Assembly (NCBI RefSeq): GCF_963676685.1
Contig: NC_092352.1
Location: forward strand, 23,517,117-23,581,116
Reading direction: 5' to 3'
DNA length: 64,000 bases
Source of the DNA: Mytilus edulis
Taxonomy: Eukaryota > Mollusca > Bivalvia > Mytilida > Mytilidae
In this document: positions 35,036 through 46,100 of the stretch, in pieces
Layout of the letters: every line of letters begins with the position of its first letter
How positions within the stretch are numbered: the stretch's first letter is position 1
Position numbers and translations under genes: made by a program
Notes under the pieces: model-generated
Databases searched by the model: none
What the model saw: only the letters and a program-made list of their open reading frames with translations
What the model was told of the DNA's origin: nothing

Positions 35036-35505
35036 ATTGCTCTGATGTGCAACGGCTGTTTTGCCAGACAAGCTGGGGCCGAGGGACGTCAGAGCACGTC
35101 CCATATCAAAAAGTAGATATTTCGCTGTATAAACTATGTTAATAAAGAATAATTACTAAATAATCAATGTAAATTAATATATTTTCTTCTATTACTGGTG
35201 TTGTGAGGAAGGAAATTAAAAAAAAGTAACAAAAATATTGGGATCTATGTAATTCATAAAGTTCAAGATCACAGAGTCAAATGTTGTGTTATTTCTTTGC
35301 AAAACAAGGGCTGTGCAAATTTTGCCTGCTGTAAAAATATTGCAACAGTAAAGTGTAATGTAGGTACATTAGCAGAAAGTTTTCTTGTGTTACATTTTGA
35401 GTTATTGAACTTGCATGCTAAATATCCACTTTTTGATATGGACGTGCTCTGACGTCCCACAGTCTCAGCTTGTCTGGCAAAACAGCCGTTGGATGTCAGA
35501 GCAAT
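35036..35505. repeat. Long inverted repeat, arms of about 84 bp
   Basis: Arms 35036-35120 and 35422-35505 are complements with few mismatches (each contains aacggctgttttgccagaca or its complement, ending at the tatcaaaaagt side). The spacer is about 300 bp. It can fold into a long hairpin; possibly a nested foldback element. Confidence 0.75.
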
Positions 35506-36027
35506 CTCGGACAAGAGACAGGATTGAGTCCTTCTGTTCTTTCCAACATAGGTTAACGTGTAGGATGAAGTTTCTTATCAATGAAAGAAGAATGCTATCA
35601 AAATTATATTTTACAGTCATATGCATCACGGTTTGAACAATTAAAAAAAAAGTCTGAAATTAGACCCCTTACACTAAATTTATCGTTTAACCTCACATAT
35701 AAAGAGATTGTTATACAAGACTCTAAGATGGAACACTTCATCTTTTGGACACATACATTGTATATTCTTAATAAACACTAGAAGTATGCACTAAATTTTC
35801 TTTAACACAGTTTGTTTTCCCAGAGTCAAAATTGTTGACGTTGTGATGATGAGGGAAAAAATGGGCTTGGGAATGAATTTTTGGGATATTTCAAAATAGT
35901 GTTAGGGATATGGAATATTTGTAAAATTATTTATTGGGATATTAGGGGTAAACATTATAGGGATACGGGATATTGGGATAAAAACTTAATGGGATATGGG
36001 ATATTGATACCCCCCTAAACAAGCCTC

Positions 36028-37557
36028 CTTGATAAGCATAGGTATGTTCTATGTTCCTTTGGAATTTCAACCAACGATGAAAAACTCGATCTTCCATCAC
36101 TGTATTGGACACCTAAACTACATAAGTGTCCTTACAAACAACGGTATATTGCTGGGTCTTCCAAGTGCTCCACGAAACCTCTTTCTAAATTATTAACAAT
36201 TATCGTATTAACAGTTCGGAGGACGTGTTTTTCAACAGACTGTCGGTTGTCCAATGGGAACCAATTGAATAAATTAACATCTATTTTATCAGCAATCAAA
36301 GCCGGGCTTCAAAGTTATTGTGAAACTGCCTATTGTAGAGGGGGCGTGAATCAGATGTGGATACTTAAAAATTCCAAAGATCTTTTAGAGTACATACAAT
36401 CTAACTCTCGTTCATCGTGTAACAGTATTAAAACATTTGACTTTTCTACTCTTTACACTAGTATTCCACATTCCAAACTAAAAGACAAATTGAAAGAGTT
36501 GGTATTGCTTTGCTTCGTAAAAAAGAATGGCCAACTTAGATACAAATATCTTGTCTTAGAGAGGGATAAATCCTACTTTGTAAAGGACCACTCTGATTCG
36601 AACAAAAAATTCTGACAAGCAGTTCGGAGGACGTGTTTTTCAACAGACTGTCGGCATTCCAATGGGAACAAACTGTGCCCCTCTACTTGCCGACCTGTTT
36701 CTTTATTATTATGAGGCTGACTTCTTGCAGGAACTTCTTAGGAAGAAAGATAAGAAGTTAGCGATATCCTTTAACTCTACTTTTCGCTAAATAGATGATG
36801 TTCTTTCACTAAATAATTCAAAATTTGGTGACTATGTGGAACGGATCTATCCAATCAAGCTAGAGATAAAGGATACTACAGATACAGTTAAGTCGGCCTC
36901 ATATCTTGACTTACATCTAGAAATTGACAATGGGGGTCGGTTGAAAACAAAACTTTACGACAAAAGAGATGATTTCACTTTTCCAATTGTGAACTTTCCA
37001 TTTCTAAGTAGCAACATTCCAGCAGTACCTGCATACGGGGTATATATCTCCCAACTAATACGATATTCCCGTGCTTGCATTTCCTATCATGATTTTCTTG
37101 ATAGAGGGTTGCTGCTCACAAGGAAGCTATTAAACCAAGAGTTCCAAATGGTGAAGTTGAAATCATCCCTTCGTAAATTTTACGGACGCCATCACGAGTT
37201 GGTTGACCGTTATGGAATAACCGTTTCACAAATGATATCGGATATGTTCCTTACGTCGTAACTACTATCCCCTTCCATTTCATGAATGTGACCTACCGAA
37301 TTAGACTATTTACCGGATTTGTTATCACATAAGCAACACGACGGGTGCCACATGTGGAGCAGGATCTGCTTACCCTTCCGGAGCACCTGAGATCACCCCT
37401 AGTTTTTTGGTGGGGTTCGTGTTGTTTATTCTTTAGTTTTCTATGTTGTGTCGTGTGTGCTGTTGTTTGTTTGTCCTTTTCATTTTTAGCCATGGCGTTG
37501 TCAGTTTGTTTTAGATTTATGAGTTTGACTGTCCCTTTGGTATCTTTGTCCCTCTTT
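36028..37557 (+). mobile_element. Penelope-like element, 3' part of the fullest copy (broken RT)
   Basis: Continues from 33537. RT features: TFDFSTLYTSIPHSKLKDKL near 36440; the FQQT-GIPMGTNCAPLLADLF region near 36640; the active site reads R-stop-IDDVLSLNN because codon 36788-36790 is TAA; then ASYLDLHLEI, KLYDKRDDF, NFPFLS and YGVYISQLIRYSRAC blocks and FYGRHHELVDRYG. No GIY-YIG nuclease is recognised. The 3' end is at about 37557 (ccctctttt); the same terminus is used by other fragments in the window. Stops and frameshifts make it inactive. Confidence 0.8.
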
Positions 37558-37614
37558 TAAATCTCGACCATTTTTGCAAACTTTCCCATAAATACGTGTA
37601 CATCTGTTTTCCAG

Positions 37615-37727
37615 ATTAAAATGGAAATCAGAGGTTATGTTAATTTGCTCAATACTATGCCGAATGAAATAAGGTTGGATGAGTCTTTTGTCAATGCTTT
37701 TATGTATATGCCAACGAAGCGTTTGAG
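37615..37727 (+). CDS. Possible orphan internal exon
   Basis: 113 bp between a good acceptor (catctgttttccag) and a good donor (GAG|GTACGT), open in one frame with ordinary composition (MEIRGYVNLLNTMPNEIRL near its start, then a DESFVNAFMYMPTKR segment). I do not recognise the protein and see no partner exon nearby on this strand. It may be a relic carried with repeats or part of a gene extending beyond the window. Confidence 0.25.
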
Positions 37728-39239
37728 GTACGTCAGATTGACCAACTAGAATTCTTCAAGAAAAACTTGTTTACTCCGCTAAACACAAACTTTATGATTG
37801 TTCGTAATTTAGTATTGGAAATCTGAACTCATTTGTGTGAACTTATATAGTATGATAACATCGTTAAGTGTTGGTGATGAAGTACTTATTGTTGTTGGTT
37901 GCTGCTACAATTGTCTACATCCACCATTAAACCCATTAATAGAATAGATGTCACTCAGAATTATACTCTGAGGTAAAACTTAATTTAAATGAATTAGAAG
38001 AGTACACTGTAGATCAAAATGACCTTTTTGTTGGAGTCTGTTATACTCCTCTGAAACATCATTATACAAAGTAACCAGGTCAAACACAAATTTCATTTCA
38101 GAAATGACACTTGAAGTATGAGTTCTGTACCCTTTTTGTATAGCATTTGGTCAATCTCTCAATGATTCGACTGCATATAAAATTATATGGCTGTCAATTT
38201 ATCCGTTTCTAAAATCTGGATATGGTAGGTATCAAATAGTTGCGTTCTTATCGTTAATTGTGTCAGAATAAGTTTAAAAGATGACGTTTTTATTTTTCTT
38301 AATGCTTATGTGAAATGCAATGTCTATGTGCTCAAGCACCAAAAACTGGTACAGAAAATTGTTAGTCAGAACGAAATTCAAACTGGATTTGAAACTTATT
38401 TTGACAATCAAATCAATTTATTCAAGCAGTTACAGTAAACAGAAGTGATATTTAAGAGCAATTTTCTGTGTTTCAGAGTCACAATTTTTAACCAAAATGA
38501 AACTGAATCTCAATCTTTCACCCGTTTGGGATAGGAATGTGTGTAGTTAATTCAGACTTTATATGAAATGGTGGCGAATATTAATACAATGAATTGTGTA
38601 TGTCCAATGATCATAACTACAGTAACAATTGTTAATCGAGAATAAGATTCAAACTGCATCTATATCTCTTGTGAAAGTAATGTATGTTGGGTATCCATTC
38701 ATTTAGACATTACAGAAAAGGGACTACAATTAATATTTCCAAAGGAATTTTCTTGTTCAAAGGATCACAACTCTTGCCAAAAATGGACCATATTGTATGA
38801 CAATTATTTAAGAACTACAGTAAGCATATCAAAGGACAATTCCTGCAAAAAAAAAACACTACAGGAACAAAACTCAAACTGGATCTGTAACATCTTGTGA
38901 TAGGACTTTCTTTTAAATATCAAATCAATTAATAAGGCATTACAGAAAAGTTTGGATAGATGAATAGATGGATGGCTGTTAAACATCCAGTGTCAATAGT
39001 TTTCAAAACTGGTATGTAAAGGCAGCAGTCATATATCGATGTTCAATATATAACAAAAGCACAAACCTACAAAAGATTCAACTACAAATACAAAACTACT
39101 GAGGCTAGCTCAGTAGTCAGAACTTTTTGTGCTGACATGAATTATCATTGATATGGTCATATTTATAAATTTACTGTTTACAAAATTTTGAATTTTTTGA
39201 AATACTAAGGCTTTTCTACCTCAGGCATAGATTACCCTA
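37728..39239. repeat. Non-coding; degenerate repeated units at about 38330-38960
   Basis: Three loosely similar units recur, with aaattcaaactggat, a tcaaatcaat-ta block, a cattacagaaaag block, and a ttcagagtcacaa or aaaggatcacaactcttgcc block. I associate this with a widespread molluscan repeat. No gene. Confidence 0.4.
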
Positions 39240-39359
39240 GCTGTATTTGGCAAAATAACTTTTAGGAATTTTGGTCCTCAATGCTCTTCAACTTTGTAGG
39301 CAATATAGGAAACGTGTACTGACATAAGTAGTCTCTAAACACATTAGCTCCATCATTCT

Positions 39360-39400
39360 GCCTCTGATGAAGGTCCTTTTCGGACCGAAACCGGTCAGGC
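39360..39400 (+). ncRNA. Type I hammerhead ribozyme-like motif, copy 1
   Basis: Order: stem I strand GCCT (39360-39363), core CTGATGA (39364-39370), one extra A, stem II GGTCC-TTTTC-GGACC (39372-39386), GAAA (39387-39390), minimal stem III CC/GG, T, C at 39396 as the cleavage residue, then AGGC (39397-39400) pairing with stem I. All helices pair perfectly; the extra A between core and stem II departs from consensus and may reduce activity. Confidence 0.6.
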
Positions 39401-39510
39401 TATAAAACATCACCAGGCGCTGTTAATTATGTGTATTGGTATATATACTATATTTTTATGCTCTTCAACTTTGTACTTTATTCGGCCTTTTTAACTTTTT
39501 TGGATTCGAG

Positions 39511-39552
39511 CGTCACTGATGAGTCTTTTGTAGACGAAACGTGCGTCTGGTG
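39511..39552 (+). ncRNA. Type I hammerhead ribozyme motif, copy 2
   Basis: Order: stem I strand CGTCA (39511-39515), core CTGATGA (39516-39522), stem II GTCT-TTTGT-AGAC (39523-39535), GAAA (39536-39539), short stem III CG-TG-CG, T, C at 39547 as predicted cleavage site, then TGGTG (39548-39552) pairing with stem I. This fits the type I hammerhead consensus, with the very short stem III known from metazoan retrozyme-like and Penelope-like repeats. Confidence 0.75.
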
Positions 39553-39679
39553 TATATACAAATTTAGTCCTGGTATCTATGATGAGTTTATTTAGAGATT
39601 ACTTCACATTTTTTGTTTGCGTCTTTGCTAGATTTGTATGTTTGTTTGATTTTTTAAAGTAAGTTGTGTTGTATATCTA

Positions 39680-39720
39680 CAAGAGGGACGAAAGATACCA
39701 AAGGGACAGTCATACTCAAT
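39680..39720 (-). mobile_element. Tiny fragment of the Penelope-like 3' tail
   Basis: agagggacgaaagatacc followed by aaagggacagtcatactca is the complement of the terminus seen at 37520-37557. Confidence 0.55.
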
Positions 39721-42700
39721 ATATGTTTACACATTTTAGACTTATTATGTCTGCTTGGGTTTGCTCACAAAGTTTTTTAAATTAAAGGAACTACAAACAA
39801 CTGTTTACAAGCAAGAGGATAGCTAGCTATACAACCAGGTTTAACCCACCATTTGTGTCTGGAAAATGACTGTTACAAATCAGGAATATAGTAGCTATTT
39901 TTCACTTATTCTGTTGATTGATAACATTTGATTTTTCAGTTTTTATGGATTTCATTATTTGCTTGGATTATTTTGTTAAATTTTTTACAAGGTGTTATGT
40001 AGAGGAACGGATAAAAAAAAAGATTTCACACCTTTCTTACATTTTTGTTGCAAGGGGATAAATATTGGTATAGAGCAAAGTCAACATTGTTAGTGGCACA
40101 GATGTATATAGATATCATCTCTTACATCACTCACAAAAAATAAAAATAGGTCAGATAGAAAACAACATATATATCATGAGATAGTAAGATTTATTAAAAG
40201 TAATTGATATGTATTGTAGATATCTCATGTAAAAAAAATCAACTCTTCCTTTTGTAGAAAAAATATACAAAATGGTGTTGATTACTATGATTGCATATTA
40301 TGACATTAAAACAACAATGAAACTGTTTATAATTATGATAAAATATTCATAGACTTAATGGAATGATTTAAACATATTCAATAGTTTTGCTATAAAGGAT
40401 TTTTGTGTACATTATTGCTGTATTCTTAACTCTGTATGTCCCTTAAGGTAATTATTATAGTATGTCAGACACTGAAAATGTATAATTCTTTCTACTGTTT
40501 CAGGTCATGTATATAACTGAACTAATGCCTAATAATGGACTATGATAACATAGTGTCTATTTCAAGTCTCAAACAAAAAACCTGAGAAAAATATTGTGAT
40601 ATGTACATAGTATTATTTACATTATTAGAAAATTGATTATGCATTTTAAAAACAGTACTGTCCATACTGTGTTACATATCTAACAATAATTCTTAATAAA
40701 TAATATATCAACAACCCTGTCACATAACTGTGTAATACAGCACTGATAGCTTCTCAAACAGACAAGTATATATTTCAAAGTCTGAACCATCAAAATTTTG
40801 TTTCAAAATAAAGTTGTTTTTTCATTGTACAACAAAAAGGTTGATTACTTGATTTTTGTATGCCTCATATCCTGTGGTTATTCAAAAAAATCCTTGGAGG
40901 TAAATTGCTTTTTTTAACTTGGGGGATAATTTTACTTTAATTAAAGTTTCAGTTATCAAACTTTTAAAAAAGATATCTTTAATAAAACAAGAAAGTACAC
41001 ACTTCTGCTAAATGCATGTGGCCAAAAAATATTTTGATTTCAATCAATCTTTTAATTTTATTTATCTATTAATTAAAATGCTTATCATACCTCCCTCCTC
41101 TTTAATTGATAGTAAATCAATTTTTAAGACAGATCTATAAACAATAACCTTTTGTCATTCCCTTTTTACATATATAGCTAACAAAAACATTCTGCACCAA
41201 TACAATGTAAACTTCAAGTTACTGTACAATGATTATTTAAAGTACAGTCAACTCTAGATAACTTGGAATTAATCGCACTGACAAAATATATTTGATATAG
41301 CAGGATAAAAAAAGATAACAAGAATCAACTGTATTAACTAGATACAAATATGGCACATTTGTAACACAACAATCAAATTTGACTGCATGACAAAGGAAAA
41401 ATTTATTGCTAAAAAGTCAGCCACAACATCAACCTGGTATAGATTATTATTATTCATAGGATACCAATTTTCATTGATAAGGGTAAACCAGTGCAGTACA
41501 AATTTTTCATATACTTTTATGCCGACTTTTGTAAAAATTTGTTTTTTCTTAAATCCATGGAAATTGGTATCCACAAAAATGATGAATTTTGATGGTCATC
41601 TAAATGGAATGTATGATATGGAATAGACATGAAAGTACATGATAGTAGCTAGGACAAAGAATGATAAAAACAAAAGGTAGTCAATGTATTTTAAATTGGA
41701 CGATTATATCTGTTTATACATATATACATATTGCTATAGATTTGTAAACAAAATCTGACATTAAAAAGTACAACATTTGAAGAAAATTTTATTTACAAAA
41801 TTTACAAAAAAGTAGTGTCTTCCATGGAAGACATACCACCTGCTGCAGTTATTTGAGTCATAAATCAATGCCTTAAAACCTTGATTAAAATTACTTATAA
41901 ATGATGTCTGGTTTTAACAAAGCACAAATAAAATCCATTAACCATGAAACTAAACTCTTAGTTTTGATTTTAAACAAATAAGTATATAACACTGATTAAA
42001 ATAATGATACACCACTGTTTGACCCACTTTCCGAGAAAAGTAATTTTTGCAGGCTTATTTGTAATTTGTAAATATCTATTCTTTTTACAAACACAAACTT
42101 TTTACAATTATTTGGAAGCATACTGTAGACAGAAGATTGATATTTTGAACATAGATTTAACAAATTAAATGTAAAATTTTCATTTAAAATCACTTTTTAT
42201 AGTAAAAGTGGCTTGCAGTAGACAAAAAACTCTAGATCATCAAAATAAATTTGTAATGAATACTGCAAAATGACTTTGGTAAAATTTAATTATGACAAGA
42301 TTTAAAAAAATATAGATTGGGGAAATATTTACATGGTAATATACATCTGATTACATGTTTTAATCTACTGTCAATTGTACATACAACTGAGTAACAAAAT
42401 ATATGATATATACAGCACTTTTTAAAAGCAACCACAGGTACTAAACAATTCATACAACAATGTATTGTTTACGATTTATACTTCTATAAAAACTTCAACC
42501 AAAGATAAAAGTTTTGACCTCTAATTAAAAAAATAGTGAAAAATTTCATCAATGACCAATATCAAAAACAATAAAAATAAAACAATAAAATGCGGGCGAT
42601 TGACTAAGTTGATCAACCAAATAACTTCTTTACCAACATAAAGTTAGATACTATCTAACTATATAAATTGAGCAAATGTGATTCCTTGAATAAGTATGAT

Positions 42701-43149
42701 CTTTATTATGATTTCAGTTGATTTATTTAGGACAGAACAAAAATTTCACAGAATTTACAAACGATATTTGTCACCATATACTTTATGAACTTAAGCTCAT
42801 ATTCATACTGGTTTTGAGATTGCATGAACAGAAAATGCATAAATTCCAGTTAAGAATTTGCTTATCAAGATATACCATAACAAATAAATTTTCCATGGAA
42901 GGCTTTAAAATTGAAATATTCAAGAATGCATTTCAGATTACTCAAAATGGGTTACAATCTAAAATGCTTCCAATATCCATTAGTTGGGATGCAAAAGATG
43001 CACTTTGAATGCTCATAAACACAGTAATCAAGATATTTAACAAAGAAGATATATCATTTATGTCAGTACATTATTCTGTTCAACTGTACATAATCTCATA
43101 CACCAACAATTTACTAATTAACAGACAGAACCCTCATCTAAAACATTTA
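39721..43149. other. No gene; probable downstream flank or 3' UTR of the esterase gene
   Basis: AT-rich DNA. At 39820-39990 there is a diverged relative of the repeat at 22730-22880. The interval next to 43150 should include the 3' UTR of the minus-strand esterase gene, but I cannot fix a polyadenylation site among the many AT-rich candidates. Short ORFs here look like chance. Confidence 0.4.
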
Positions 43150-46100
43150 TTAATAGTCCTTTGGCCTCCTCCTGTAAACTGCTATACATAATGAGAGCAC
43201 TATAACTGATAATAGTACAGCTAGGCCTACTAAGGAGTATGTGGCTATCTGATAATTCTTCTGCTGGTCATCAGTACTCGATGAACCTGTATTCTTTATG
43301 ACTGAAACAGAAAAAAAAATTTTATTGGACCATAAATAAAAGATGTAATGTCATAAAAATAAGGAACAAAAGATACCAGAGGGACATTCAAACTTAAAGA
43401 TCTAAAATAAACTGACAATTTCATGGCTTTAAGTCGTATCTAATGAACTACAAATATATATTTTAGAGATACACCAAAACTTGATCCTAATTAACTATTG
43501 TAGGCAGTGCATAATTAGTCTACATTAGAAAATTTCTAATTTTCAGCAAATGATGTCTCAAGATAACCATTAATAGAGAATAGTTATTCATTAACTGACA
43601 TTACCATCACAATTGATATCTTATAAATGCTGTCTTTATACAGAAAAGAATCCATATTTTTTTAAACATATTTTTATTGGTTACTTATCACTGTTAAACT
43701 GCTGATCAAATATGAAGTCATTCTGATTCTGTTCAGTAGTTTCTGACAAAAGTGTGACAAAAATATTTGTCAGAAAAAAGAAAGTATTGACTTACAGTTA
43801 GGTCTGTTATAAAGCTGTGGAAAATATTTTCTCCAAAAGCCATAATGATTTTGTCTATAGTTTATCAAATTACGAGACGTATTTCCTATCTCTAAATAGC
43901 TGTGATTGAAGTTATTATACTGTAACCAGGTAACATTTTTAAAATGAAGAGCTGTATCAAAAGTCTTTGGTGTAGGATTTCTGAAAAAGATAGTTACAGA
44001 TTAAAACACAAGAACACTTTTATCTTTTAAAAGTAAGAAATCAAATTATTCATTAAAAAAATTGAATTGAAGACTCAACAACTGAAATGTGAATAATTTA
44101 TTAAATAGGATTTTTCTAACCATGGAAAAGTCAGTGAATGTCAACTAGCTACACAATAGGTTGTTTAATGTTAATCTATTTCAAAAATATATTCAACATC
44201 TAATCAATTTCCTTAAAACCTTGCATAAATGATTTGTTTAGTCATTTGTAAACTAGCAATTCAGAATAGATAAAGTGAAATAAATGTCTTCTAGTATATC
44301 TAATAAAAAAGTAATGTAAATTTATTGGATCTCTATATTAAAGTTTACTACTTTCCGTAATAATCATTACTGGTAATGTAAGACATAGCTAATTGACTAT
44401 CATACAACCCATGTAAGTTAAAACATTGACAAAAACCTACCCTGATGCAGTGAAGTTTGTCCACATACTAATCATATATTCACTGATATTTCTATCCTGA
44501 TAATCATACTGTTGACGTGGGTATACTCCAAACAGTTCCTTGTAGGTCTGATTTATATATGGAAATCCAAACATATACTGTAATTCCTGTCCATGAGCTA
44601 TACCTGTAATATCATGGATGTATTTCATAGCAAGGCATTACATACAATATGTACAAGATTATTTTCATATTCTTATTGTACAAATTATGTTGCTTCCATA
44701 ATTGAAGAAAACCTATTCAGAGCGTTTACAGCTTGACATATATTGTATAGACACCTGTTTACGGTAAAGAGCTGTATATTGTCCTCTACACCTTTTTTGG
44801 CTACTTTTAATTCAGAAATTGCAAAGTTTTTAGTATTTTAAAATGTGAATACAGTATAGCGGGTTATTTTCAGGCGTATATAATTTTGAGATTTGCATTG
44901 AATAAGGTATACGAAATTTTTGAGGTTATCAGGGTTTAAGCTAGGATTTTGAGGGCTTTAGTCACTTTTGCGCGCTATTAAAATCAACCTTATTTTGGGT
45001 AAAAGCAAGGGGCCAATGATGTATATTACTAGCTTCATCTTTTGACTTTGTCAGATTTTAAGGGATTGAGACACCAGCATGATTGGCAGTTATTGTATGA
45101 TTTGACTGTATTGGCCATTATTATCAAAGATTCTGACATGGAATCCAGAAATTTAGTTCACAATTTCTCTTCAGTTTGTTCCAGGGGTCATTCCTGATCA
45201 ACAAAAGTTGGATTCTATTTTTTTTAAACAAAGAATCACAGCAGAAATTAACTTGCAATGATTATTTCACTGCATAATCATTATCCATATAAAAGGTCTA
45301 AATCGATATTTGGAATCATTTCTTTCAAGTTGGAAATGTGTAAAATCCTTTTTGGAACTATAATAATGACTGAAAGTAGGTTGTAAACAAATCAACAATA
45401 GATCACGTTTTCTACTTTCGGTTTTAAAATGAAACGAAAACGGGAAGTGACACGTGGATAATAAATTCAAAACGAGTCTGGATTCATCAGGAAATTATCA
45501 TTTTTTGATTTAAATTCCTTTAGTAAGAGATATTTGTCTCTCTCGTTTAATGATTCTAAATTAAATAATTTCGTATTTTACGTTTTTTTAAAGTCTATAA
45601 ATAGTCAAAGGAATACTTTCACGCATGCGTAGAACACAATACAGGAAGCACCTGTTTAACTCGTGAAAGTTTTGAATAAACACATTAAAGTTCTTTATTT
45701 TAAATGGAAATTGTCGAAAGTTTTTTGATGAAAATTTAAATCAAATATGACGAAAATGCCTTCGAATGACGAATCTACGACAAATGAACTTCAGATCGTT
45801 GGAAAAATATTGAAATTCAAATGCGAACTGACCGGGTTGTTACATTTTTGATTAATTGACGAAACTAAACTCCTAGCTGGTTGTAGAAATGACTTGCCGA
45901 CTGACTGGTTTTCCTGGGGAAATAATTATGATGGTCATTCAATTATGGGGTTTAATAATAATTAACGGATTAGTGACCCATCCGATGGCGATAAGCGGAT
46001 TAGTTGTAATCACAACTTGTAACACCTGTTAAAAATTTTAATTACCTGGAGGTCATAAACTTGTCAAAAACATGAAGACAGATAGATTTATAGTTTTTAT

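Larger units (their letters stand above)
33538..36027. mobile_element. 2.49-kb TIR element inserted in a Penelope-like copy
   Basis: Inverted termini GAGGCTTGTATAGGG at the left and the complement of GAGGCTTGTTTAGGG at the right (14 of 15). Flanked by a 6-bp duplication CTTGAT (33532-33537 and 36028-36033), and the interrupted Penelope-like sequence continues cleanly across it. Just inside both ends are multiple GGGATATGGGATATT units in the same (direct) orientation, three at the left and about five at the right. No transposase is visible. It carries other repeats: an RT 3' fragment (33840-34150), a dispersed repeat (34390-34815) and an 84-bp inverted repeat (35036-35505). Confidence 0.75.
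39240..39600 (+). repeat. Dispersed repeat carrying two hammerhead motifs
   Basis: The segment contains both ribozyme motifs described below and ends in a taaatttagtcctggtatc-like and atctatgatgagtttatt stretch. An antisense relative at about 62110-62290 shares the end (aactcatcatagat) and the second ribozyme region, so this is a multicopy family. Confidence 0.65.
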
